A stretch of 64,000 bases of DNA from [Clostridium] celerecrescens 18A (GTDB lineage Bacteria > Bacillota > Clostridia > Lachnospirales > Lachnospiraceae). The notes under the pieces are model-generated. The model worked only from the letters and a program-made list of their open reading frames with translations, did no database searches and was not told where the DNA came from. The DNA is taken from the NCBI RefSeq assembly GCF_002797975.1, contig NZ_PGET01000001.1, positions 4,142,001 through 4,206,000 on the forward strand. The letters run 5' to 3'. Position numbers and translations under genes: made by a program. Positions 57,304 to 64,000 of this stretch are shown here, in pieces; position 1 is the first letter of the stretch, and each line of letters opens with the position of its first letter.

Positions 57304-57420
57304 TGTTTTTAGTTGAATCCTCGTATTTTCTTCTATTTTTAACATTTTTCTTATACATTATTTGTGCACAATTACCTATTTTTATAATTAACACTTACCG
57401 TTTTAATTTTTTAAAAATAA

Positions 57421-57819
57421 TGGACCAGTAAAACTTTACCTTATTTTACTAATACTTATAGGCAAGGCTCTAAACTTTCTTCATATAGTTATGGTATGGG
57501 CAATGAATGTTCTGGGGCTTGTGATTATGTCCTAACGGAATGATACAACAGCCGAATAACGAGAATTACTTAATGGTACCAAATCCAAATTCGTGTGCTT
57601 TTTAGTATAAGAATTTATTGTGGATTTGGCATAGCAAAGTACTATTTGGATTTTTCCAGAAAAGATTTAGGTTAATGGGATTTGAAAAGAATTAACAGAC
57701 CATACAGAATTGTACGAAAAGTGCAGTTAAGAATTTTTTGCAATGGTAAATTAGATAATGGCAGTTATAAACGAATGAATGCCGCTTTCACATAGAGATA
57801 AACTAAAAATATTTATAAA
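57421..57819. other. Gene-free A+T-rich region between two operons
   Basis: No open frame of note on either strand. It contains AGTAAAA/TTTTACT (start) and a loose inverted repeat CCAAATCCA/TGGATTTGG (about 57582-57632). I see no RNA gene or mobile-element relic. Confidence 0.4.
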
Positions 57820-57877
57820 AGGCAAAGGCAGAAGCTATTTGGCATATCCTGCCGCTTCAAATGCCTTTGCCTTTCTG
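57820..57877 (-). terminator. Terminator of the DUF6612-like lipoprotein gene
   Basis: AAAGGCAAAGGCA and TGCCTTTGCCTTT form a 13-bp stem with further pairing inside; TATAAATATTTTT follows on the minus strand. Confidence 0.65.
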
Positions 57878-57943
57878 AATGTTCCTTAATACTTCTTTAT
57901 TGGATATGAGCTAAAGAAAGTAACTTCTCATTATACAATCGAT

Positions 57944-58714
57944 TTACTGGTTCTCCATTGCGCTGGCATCGATTTCCGTATAACCCTCCAGATCCGGTGC
58001 TGTGACCTCAACAGCCTGACCGGGATTGTTGTAGGTGGAATCCGTATCCATAACCATAGCTATCGTCTCACCCTGAGTATTCATTTCAAGGGACATCTTG
58101 ATCTTTGAGTTTGTAAAATACCCTTCCTTATTGACCGTTGCTTCACCGCTTGCTTCTTTGATGGTGTAAGTTACGCCTTCCATATTGGTTCCTAGCTGTC
58201 CCATCATATCCTGTACATAGGCATCCATCTTTTCAGCATCAACCGTAAAGGTAAGGATCTGGTTATCTCCATCCTTCTTTGCCGTGATCTCCTTAAGATA
58301 AGAAGAATTTACGCTTGCACCCTCTGTGCTCTGCTTGACCTGTTTCATCATGGCATCTAAATCCATGGCGTATTTTACCTTCTGGCCCATGGAATCCATA
58401 TAATAATATCCGTTCTCATAATACATGAGTATATCCAGATTCTGGCCCATAAGTGAAGTGGTCCCCTTCGCCTGATATCTCATGTTCTCGGTGTTAATGT
58501 CCGCCATCTTCATATCAAGATCCATTTTGATATCTGTGGTTTCCTCTCCCTGGGTCATCTGCATGTTAACCACTGAGGTCACATCCATGGATGTCAGCTC
58601 CGACGTTTTTTTCGAGGCCTCATCATAAATAACCTTTGGATCCTTTTCCCCCTTGCAGGCAGTCAATGACAGGGCCGTAGCAACAGCAAGAAAAAGCATT
58701 AAATATTTTTTCAT
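57944..58714 (-). CDS. DUF6612-like lipoprotein
   Basis: A 256-residue lipoprotein: signal peptide, lipobox LTAC (Cys20), then a mature domain rich in Met, Thr and Asp with repeated beta-strands (TSVVNMQMTQGEETTDIKMD, KYAMDLDAMMKQV, KIKMSLEMNTQGE). The pattern fits DUF6612/LolA-like clostridial lipoproteins with a half-barrel fold. Function unknown. Single gene with its own terminator and SD AGGAGG. Confidence 0.75.
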   Translation of the reverse strand: MKKYLMLFLAVATALSLTACKGEKDPKVIYDEASKKTSELTSMDVTSVVNMQMTQGEETTDIKMDLDMKMADINTENMRYQAKGTTSLMGQNLDILMYYENGYYYMDSMGQKVKYAMDLDAMMKQVKQSTEGASVNSSYLKEITAKKDGDNQILTFTVDAEKMDAYVQDMMGQLGTNMEGVTYTIKEASGEATVNKEGYFTNSKIKMSLEMNTQGETIAMVMDTDSTYNNPGQAVEVTAPDLEGYTEIDASAMENQ

Positions 58715-58835
58715 ATCTTCCTCCTTTAATTATGTGTTTTTATCACGCATTATAAGTATACTATACTGCACCGTTATTTCATATCTAAGTTTTTCTTAAA
58801 TATCTCTTTATTGTTCCCAATTAAGCCAAAATATA

Positions 58836-58896
58836 TAAAAACGCCGGTATTCCGGCCCGACTTTCTTAAAAGTCTGAACCAGAACACCGGCGTTTC
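58836..58896 (-). terminator. Terminator of pgi
   Basis: AAACGCCGGT-TTC and GAA-ACCGGCGTTT, with an inner GACTT/AAGTC stem; TTTTTATATATTTT follows on the minus strand. Confidence 0.8.
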
Positions 58897-58907
58897 CCGC
58901 CAACTTC

Positions 58908-60254
58908 CTATAATCTCTTTAAGAGTTCCTCCCTTTCCTTCTCATATCCAGGTTTTCCAAGGAGTGCGAACATATTCTTTTTATAGCTTTCCACTCCCGG
59001 CTGGTTAAACGGATTTACGCCCAAAATATATCCGCTGATGCCGCATGCATATTCAAAGAAGTAGAACAGCTGTCCCAGGCTGTACTCATCCTGTCCGGGA
59101 ATCCTTACCATAAGATTTGGCACGTTTCCGTCGGTATGAGCCAGAATGGTTCCGTTCATAGCACTCTTATTTACAAAATCAACGCTCTTTCCTGCAAGAT
59201 AGTTCATACCATCGGTATCAACTGCTTCTTCCTTGAGGAGGATTTCCGCGGATGATTCCTCAACATCCAGCACGGTTTCAAACATAATTCTGGCCCCATC
59301 CTGAATAAACTGTCCCATAGAGTGCAAGTCTGTGGTCAAATCCACTGCGGCCGGAAAGATCCCTCTTTGATCTTTTCCTTCACTTTCTCCAAATAACTGC
59401 TTCCACCACTCGGAAACATAATGAAGGCTTGGCTCATAGTTTGCCACGATCTCCACCGTTTTCCCTTTCCGAAGCAGGATATTGCGCACAGCCGCATACT
59501 GAAGGGCGCCGTTTGACTCATAGGGCGCTTCCAGGGCTTCCATCCTGGCCGCCTCCGCACCTTCCATTAATTTATCAATATCAGCGCCGGATACTGCAAT
59601 CGGAAGAAGGCCGACTGCTGTAAGCACTGAGAAACGTCCCCCTACATCATCCGGAACCACGAAAGATTCATAGCCTTCCTCGTCAGCCAGATTCTTCAGA
59701 GCACCCCTTGCCTTATCCGTAGTGGCATAAATCCTTTTATTTGCCTCCTCACGGCCATATTTCTCAATCAGCATATCCTTAAATACCCGGAAAGCGATTG
59801 CCGGCTCTGTGGTGGTTCCTGATTTCGATATAATATTAACGGAGAAATCCTTTCCTTCCAGCACATCCTTTAAATCATGGATGTATTTGCTGCTGATGCT
59901 GTTTCCAACGAAATAAATCTCCGGAGTTTTACGTTTTCCTTTTGGCAATACATTGTAAAAGCTGTGGGATAAAAATTCTATGGCTGCCCTGGCTCCAAGA
60001 TAGGAACCGCCGATACCGATGACCAGCAGAACATCCGAATCATTTTGAATTTTCTCTGCTGCCATCTTTATTCTCTGGAATTCTTCCTTGTCATAATCTA
60101 CCGGAAGATCGATCCAACCTAAGAAATCACTGCCTGCACCAGACTTGTCCATCAGCACATTCTTTGCACACATTGCTGTGGCCTTCATATTCTCCATTTC
60201 CTCTGCTGATACAAATCCTGCTGCCCTGGAATAATCAAAAATTACATTTCCCAT
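58908..60254 (-). CDS. pgi: Glucose-6-phosphate isomerase
   Basis: A 448-residue two-SIS-domain isomerase converting glucose 6-phosphate to fructose 6-phosphate. [31 protein letters not shown], the signature [16 protein letters not shown], and the C-terminal [19 protein letters not shown] are present. ATG 60254 follows AAGGAG by about nine bases; the frame continues to 60308 and is trimmed. Size matches the short Gram-positive form. Confidence 0.95.
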   Translation of the reverse strand: MGNVIFDYSRAAGFVSAEEMENMKATAMCAKNVLMDKSGAGSDFLGWIDLPVDYDKEEFQRIKMAAEKIQNDSDVLLVIGIGGSYLGARAAIEFLSHSFYNVLPKGKRKTPEIYFVGNSISSKYIHDLKDVLEGKDFSVNIISKSGTTTEPAIAFRVFKDMLIEKYGREEANKRIYATTDKARGALKNLADEEGYESFVVPDDVGGRFSVLTAVGLLPIAVSGADIDKLMEGAEAARMEALEAPYESNGALQYAAVRNILLRKGKTVEIVANYEPSLHYVSEWWKQLFGESEGKDQRGIFPAAVDLTTDLHSMGQFIQDGARIMFETVLDVEESSAEILLKEEAVDTDGMNYLAGKSVDFVNKSAMNGTILAHTDGNVPNLMVRIPGQDEYSLGQLFYFFEYACGISGYILGVNPFNQPGVESYKKNMFALLGKPGYEKEREELLKRL

Positions 60255-60284
60255 TGCTAATATTCTCCTTTTCCTTCTATTCTC

Positions 60285-60375
60285 GCAAAGGCAGCGAGCC
60301 GAAGCCAAGCTCTCCTGACCTTGGCAACTGCCTGCGGGGCCAAATAGCCCTTCGCTTGCTATGGGTTATTTGACT
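60285..60375 (-). promoter_or_regulatory. Structured leader upstream of pgi
   Basis: Nested pairing GGCAG/CTGCC around GCCAAG/CTTGGC, then CAAATA-CCC/GGG-TATTTG. Lies 30-120 bases before the pgi start. No riboswitch family recognised. Confidence 0.4.
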
Positions 60376-60460
60376 TCAGGTTTCTGATCCCCTGCTTAGG
60401 AAAATTATACCACAGAATAGTTCTGAATGCGACATGATTTTCTTCCCGCCTTCCAAACGT

Positions 60461-61402
60461 TCATGTTAAATATTCCTGGAGAATTTCACCGATCAGCTTT
60501 AACTCATCAGGACTCAGGTCCTTTAACCAGTCCTCCCCCTGCCTGCCGCCCCGTTCTCTTTCCCTGCTGGCGGCAATCTGTTCCAGGCTCCGTTTTAAGT
60601 AATCCACATCCCTCCTGGAGTTCTTAAGGTCTGGCTGCGCCTGGCTTTCCGTTCTTTCGGGCACCTGCTCCGGGGCTTCAGAAAACACATCCATGGACTG
60701 TTTCTGGGTTCGGCTCCTTAAAGGTTTTTCTAAGGTCCCATTTCTTTGCCTTGCGCTTCTCCTGTCTGCCTTCTTGTCCTGCTCCGGCTCGACTTCTACT
60801 CCTCCCTTTGGTGACTGGGAATAAATGGATCTTATATTTTCACGGGTTTCCATATGAGGCCCCGACATTGCCTGTGAATCCTCTCTTTCCATATCCAACC
60901 GGTAAATCAACGTATTCTCCAGATAATTGTCCAGAGCCGCAAACAACTGCTGCCGCTTCTCCACAATTCCTGCGCCGTGGTCTACCAGAATCGTAAGCAG
61001 TCCGGCCATGATACCTGCAGAGCCATACAAGACTATGTAATATGAATCGGCTCGGAACCAGTAGGATGCAAATGCCGCCGCACCTCCTGCCAGAAAGCAC
61101 CAGAGTGTCATTTGGTTGGAAAATATATTCCAGCCGTGGAGTGTTACTCCCATATATTTAAAATCATACATCTGCCGTTCCAGATACGGCTTTACCTTTG
61201 GGATTCCCTGGTTTATCTGGTACGTGTTTTCCGTCTTCTGTTTAAATGCCCGAAGACTTTTGTTTTTAGTCAATGTAAGGTTATCTGATTCTTTGATCAA
61301 TCTTTTGTAGAGGTTACGTGTCAGCCATCTGGTGACAATGCCGATGCCGCACAGGGCTGCCAGTACGAATAGCGCCTTGCCTGTCTGTAAAAATTCCAGC
61401 AT
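60461..61402 (-). CDS. Uncharacterised membrane protein with charged cytoplasmic tail
   Basis: About 313 residues: TM1 at about 5-22, then two TM helices near 90-130 (LWCFLAGGAAAFASYWF; YIVLYGSAGIMAGLLTILVD), a linker and a very charged, low-complexity C-terminal half (KADRRSARQRNG, SLEQIAASRERERGG) that ends in a short helix LSPDELKLIGEILQEYL. No known domain. ATG 61402 follows GGGGAG; the upstream extension is rejected. Stands between pgi and mtnN on the same strand. Confidence 0.65.
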   Translation of the reverse strand: MLEFLQTGKALFVLAALCGIGIVTRWLTRNLYKRLIKESDNLTLTKNKSLRAFKQKTENTYQINQGIPKVKPYLERQMYDFKYMGVTLHGWNIFSNQMTLWCFLAGGAAAFASYWFRADSYYIVLYGSAGIMAGLLTILVDHGAGIVEKRQQLFAALDNYLENTLIYRLDMEREDSQAMSGPHMETRENIRSIYSQSPKGGVEVEPEQDKKADRRSARQRNGTLEKPLRSRTQKQSMDVFSEAPEQVPERTESQAQPDLKNSRRDVDYLKRSLEQIAASRERERGGRQGEDWLKDLSPDELKLIGEILQEYLT

Positions 61403-61529
61403 AATTATAACTCCCCTTTCTTTCCGGTTTCGACCGGTGATAGGTTTATTATAATCACCCAATTTCGCTTTGGGAAGATGAGAGAGCCTAGAATCGTTCG
61501 TCAAATCCTGTCAGGATTCGATTCTTAAC

Positions 61530-62228
61530 CTAATATGAATACCGTTCAGCTATGGCTAAAATAAGGTTCACAGAATGCTTAACCGCCTTCTCCTCAAACT
61601 CGCTATAGTCCATGTTTGCGCTGTCATCCGCCTTATCTGAAATGGCTCTGATGATGAGAAAAGGGATGTGGTTTAAGTACGCTGCCTGTGCGATCGCAGC
61701 CCCTTCCATTTCTGTACAATATCCCCCAAAGGTATCCCCTATCCACTGTTTTTTAACCTTATCAGAAATAAACTGGTCCCCTGAAACTACCCTTCCGACG
61801 AAAACTTCAATCTCAGGATTGACCTTCCTGCAGCACTCTTCAGCCAGATTCCGAAGCCTTTCATCTGCTTGAAAGGCAAATTCCTTCATCTGTGGAATCT
61901 GCCCTGCAGGGTATCCAAAGCCAGTAGCATCCATATCATGATGGACCGTATCTGTGGACAGCACCACATCTCCGATGTTGATTTCATTCTTTAAAGAGCC
62001 GGCGATTCCGGTATTGATGACCGCAGTCACATGGTAATGGTCGGCCAGAATCTGAGTACAGATCGCCGCGTTTACCTTGCCAATGCCAGAGCGAACCACT
62101 ACCGCTTCCTTTCCTTTTAAGATTCCTCTATAAAAATCCATTGCAGCGATGGTCTCTACCGTAACATCCTCCATGGCTTTTTTTACTTCTGCCACCTCTA
62201 CATCCATGGCCCCGATGATTCCTAACAT
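61530..62228 (-). CDS. mtnN: 5'-methylthioadenosine/S-adenosylhomocysteine nucleosidase
   Basis: A 232-residue nucleoside phosphorylase-fold enzyme cleaving MTA and SAH to adenine and a thioribose or ribosyl-homocysteine. MLGIIGAMDVEV at the start, GIGKVNAA, NTGIAGSL, the TEMEGAAIAQ motif with the base-binding Glu, and the catalytic Asp in RAISDKAD are visible. ATG 62228 follows AAGGAG; the ATG at 62246 lies before it. It serves methyl recycling and AI-2 precursor formation. Confidence 0.95.
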   Translation of the reverse strand: MLGIIGAMDVEVAEVKKAMEDVTVETIAAMDFYRGILKGKEAVVVRSGIGKVNAAICTQILADHYHVTAVINTGIAGSLKNEINIGDVVLSTDTVHHDMDATGFGYPAGQIPQMKEFAFQADERLRNLAEECCRKVNPEIEVFVGRVVSGDQFISDKVKKQWIGDTFGGYCTEMEGAAIAQAAYLNHIPFLIIRAISDKADDSANMDYSEFEEKAVKHSVNLILAIAERYSY

Positions 62229-62496
62229 AATTGTTCTCCTTTCCATTCATGCCCTGGTTTTCCGGACATAATAAGTACACTGCTACCTATTATAACAGTT
62301 TGTATTAAATTTGTCAGGAAAAACACATGGGAAATTCACTGGATTTCTTTGGACTTAGGGGCTGATCCTCCTATGAATCGCAGTTTGGGATGTCTGAATA
62401 ACTGCGGCTTGCAAAGAGCTATTGACATCCTTGCCCGGATTTCCTATAATTTTATAATCTGCTATGATGAAATTTTACAAATTGGAGGAATTTAAG

Positions 62497-62745
62497 TTGA
62501 AATATAAAACACGCGGCGTTTGTTCGCAGGAAATCAATTTTGAAGTAGAAGATAACAAACTGGTTAAAGTTCAGTTTGTAGGGGGCTGCTCCGGCAACAC
62601 CCAGGGCGTGTCCCGGCTGGTGGAAGGCATGGATGTAGACGAAGCAATCAAAAGGCTGGAAGGGATCCAGTGCGGCTTCAGACCCACCTCCTGCCCGGAT
62701 CAGCTTGCACAGGCATTAAAAAATTATAAAGAAACTCTGTCCTAA
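62497..62745 (+). CDS. TSCPD-domain protein (TIGR03905 type)
   Basis: An 82-residue protein starting at TTG 62497, eight bases after GGAGG (62484-62488), and reading KYKTRGVCSQEINF, the usual start of this family. It contains GGCSGNTQGVSRLVEGM and ends with the naming motif TSCPDQLA. The domain also forms the C-terminus of B12-dependent ribonucleotide reductases, where Cys may bind metal; the role of stand-alone versions is unknown. The in-frame ATG at 62464/62467 has no SD. Confidence 0.88.
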   Translation: MKYKTRGVCSQEINFEVEDNKLVKVQFVGGCSGNTQGVSRLVEGMDVDEAIKRLEGIQCGFRPTSCPDQLAQALKNYKETLS

Positions 62746-62846
62746 GGCTAAAATTTTACACACGTATTTACAAGATAATTCTGTAATGCTAGAATATCAT
62801 TAACGGAATTCCTGCTCTTATAAAGAAAATATGATGGGGGGATTAC

Positions 62847-63641
62847 ATGACAGAAGAAAGCAAGGGGCCAAAACCGCGGCGAATACAAAAAACAGATTTA
62901 AAGACACAGGTAGAAATAGAACTTCTGCATTTTATCAAACAGATGGACCTTTCGGTGAATAACAAGCTTCCGAGAGAGGAAGAGCTGTCCAGAATGCTTG
63001 GTGTCAGCCGCATCACGCTACGAAGTGTCCTGGACGACCTGTCTGCCAAGGGAATGATATTCCGAAGACATGGAAGAGGGACCTTTATTAATAACAGCTT
63101 TTTTGAAATGAAGGCCAGCTTTAATCCTGTCATGCATTTTGTGGACATGATAACCAACAGCGGCTATAAACCCAGAGTGGAAATGATTGACCACGGGATC
63201 ATCAAAGCAGACAGGGATGTGGCCGGCCACCTTGAAATTACAGAAGGCAGTCTGGTCCTTATTTGTGATAAGATATTCTATGCTGATAAACAAATCTGCG
63301 CCGTCACAAGGGATTACATCCCATACTCCTATCTTAATGGAGTGGATATGAAAGAGCTTGACAGCTTTGTTAATTCTGTGTTTTACTTCATGTTTAAGGC
63401 CACCGGGAAGAAGCTGGAATGGGATAAAGTAGAACTGAATGCAGTATACAGCAAGGACGTGGAACTATTAAACGGACTTATGGAACGCTTTGGCATCCCA
63501 CCAAAAGCATTTCTTCTTTTAAAGGGAATTAATTATGATGAAGATGGTACAGCCGCTGTATATGCCTGGGAGTATGTGGACACCACCATATTAAAATACA
63601 GTCAAATACGTAAGAGGCTTCTTCACTATGAGGAAATATAA
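62847..63641 (+). CDS. GntR-family regulator with UTRA domain (HutC type)
   Basis: A 264-residue protein: winged-helix DNA-binding domain at about 20-88 (KLPREEELSRMLGVSRITLR, RRHGRGTFI) and a C-terminal UTRA ligand domain (LVLICDKIFYADKQICAVTR, YAWEYVDTTILKY). The ligand and targets are unknown; neighbours give no clue. Start follows GGGGG. A terminator follows. Confidence 0.9.
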   Translation: MTEESKGPKPRRIQKTDLKTQVEIELLHFIKQMDLSVNNKLPREEELSRMLGVSRITLRSVLDDLSAKGMIFRRHGRGTFINNSFFEMKASFNPVMHFVDMITNSGYKPRVEMIDHGIIKADRDVAGHLEITEGSLVLICDKIFYADKQICAVTRDYIPYSYLNGVDMKELDSFVNSVFYFMFKATGKKLEWDKVELNAVYSKDVELLNGLMERFGIPPKAFLLLKGINYDEDGTAAVYAWEYVDTTILKYSQIRKRLLHYEEI

Positions 63642-63667
63642 GATATACAGCAGATACATAATAAACG

Positions 63668-63719
63668 CCCCGGAATGAAGGATTGGAAACACTCTTATTC
63701 CGGGTCACTTTATTTTTAT
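63668..63719 (+). terminator. Terminator after the GntR-type regulator
   Basis: CCCGGAAT-AAG pairs with CTT-ATTCCGGG (one bulge), then TTTATTTTTATT. Confidence 0.7.
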
Positions 63720-63799
63720 TCTTAAGGCTGATATCCAGGGCCTTTCTTTTCATCCTGCGATTAAAAACTATTCGTGTATAACGTCATACTGCCATTCGA

Positions 63800-63850
63800 T
63801 TGACGTAGTGGACTAAGTATGATATTCTTATTTTATGCCCCTATGGGTAT
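63800..63850 (+). promoter_or_regulatory. Promoter and candidate operator of the CsoR-like gene
   Basis: TTGACG (63800-63805), 17-base spacer, TATTCT (63823-63828). An imperfect palindrome follows at 63835-63850, AT-N-CCC-N-TA-N-GGG-N-AT, like copper-responsive CsoR sites, at about +1 to +16. Confidence 0.6.
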
Positions 63851-63864
63851 AAGGAGGTGGAAGA

Positions 63865-64000
63865 ATGCGCCAGTGTATGGATGCAGATAATCTACATCGT
63901 CGGTTAAATAAAATCATGGGTCAAATTAAGGCGATCGATAAAATGATCGATGAGGACATATCATGTGAGGATATACTTATTCAGGTCAATGCGGCCAAAG
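63865..64000 (+). CDS. CsoR/FrmR-family metal-sensing repressor (5' part only)
   Basis: Runs off the window end after 45 residues. The start follows AAGGAGG. HRRLNKIMGQIKAIDKMIDE then DISCEDIL carries the conserved first-helix Arg/Gln residues and the key Cys of the family (C34). The second ligand pair (His, Cys) would lie beyond the window, so copper (CsoR) versus other ligands cannot be settled; the CCC-TA-GGG operator favours CsoR. Confidence 0.85.
   Translation, partial: MRQCMDADNLHRRLNKIMGQIKAIDKMIDEDISCEDILIQVNAAK

Noticed and set aside
57245..57394. 50-residue extension before the binding-protein signal peptide
   Set aside because: It includes the promoter, and the lipoprotein signal must be at the N-terminus.

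Overview
The window looks like a chromosomal segment of an anaerobic, spore-forming Firmicute of the family Lachnospiraceae (Clostridium cluster XIVa, Lacrimispora/Hungatella-like). The reasons are strong GGAGG ribosome sites, moderate G+C, the spore protein YyaC, a CBS/DRTGG-containing family II pyrophosphatase, DUF5711, DUF5107 and TSCPD proteins, and FprA/Ric oxygen and NO defence. I see no tRNA, rRNA, CRISPR array, insertion sequence or phage gene. Many apparent N-termini run past the ribosome site, so starts were trimmed to the codon 5-11 bases after the best SD; such cases are noted.

Layout. 0-2.3 kb: end of an SbcD-like nuclease plus an SbcC/YhaN-like ATPase. 2.3-4.9 kb: brnQ and prs (minus). 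5.1-6.8 kb: a subtilisin-family protein whose catalytic Ser is Gly. 6.8-10.7 kb (minus): murC, then a DnaA-box cluster, then dnaD and the helicase loader dnaC. 10.9-12.6 kb: a Lachnospiraceae-type repeat protein and queT behind a structured leader. 12.7-16.9 kb: arsenic operon arsR-acr3-arsD-arsA-arsC. 17-21.2 kb: two chemoreceptors. 21.2-24.1 kb (minus): CBS-pyrophosphatase, flavin reductase, shikimate kinase. 24.4-33.9 kb: a sugar regulon of DUF5107-TPR protein, AraC-type regulator, AraFGH-like ABC transporter and aldose 1-epimerase. 34-36.7 kb: Fnr-like regulator, Ric and FprA. 36.7-41.1 kb (minus): transketolase, ROK glucokinase and a DUF5711 protein. 41.2-45.9 kb: LysM protein, YyaC, coiled-coil membrane protein, small conserved protein, PgsA and MarR. 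46-57.3 kb (minus): oligosaccharide operon (ABC binding protein and permeases, GH2 beta-galactosidase, GH65 phosphorylase, DMT transporter, beta-phosphoglucomutase) with a LacI regulator. 57.9-64 kb: lipoprotein, pgi, membrane protein, MTA/SAH nucleosidase, TSCPD protein, GntR regulator and the start of a CsoR-like regulator.

How genes work together. The AraC-type regulator is linked to the transporter/epimerase locus by three copies of a paired TTGCTCT direct repeat with exactly 21-bp periodicity. One lies at its own promoter and two lie in the transporter/galM divergent region 4.8 kb away. Ric and FprA sit behind a TGAT-N4-ATCA box centred at about -41.5 of the inferred start and next to an Fnr-like regulator with an N-terminal Cys cluster. 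In the 47-57 kb operon, GH65 phosphorolysis would give beta-glucose 1-phosphate, which PgmB converts to glucose 6-phosphate; GH2 removes beta-galactose. No ABC ATPase is encoded there, so it must be shared.

The most unusual item is a 136/137-bp element present twice, in front of dnaD and glk. It has the same orientation relative to each gene and shows compensatory changes in its stems, one hairpin being wholly replaced yet still perfectly paired. Other points of note are the pseudoprotease, the DnaA-box cluster ahead of dnaD-dnaC, and a degenerate MPN-like domain in the LysM protein.
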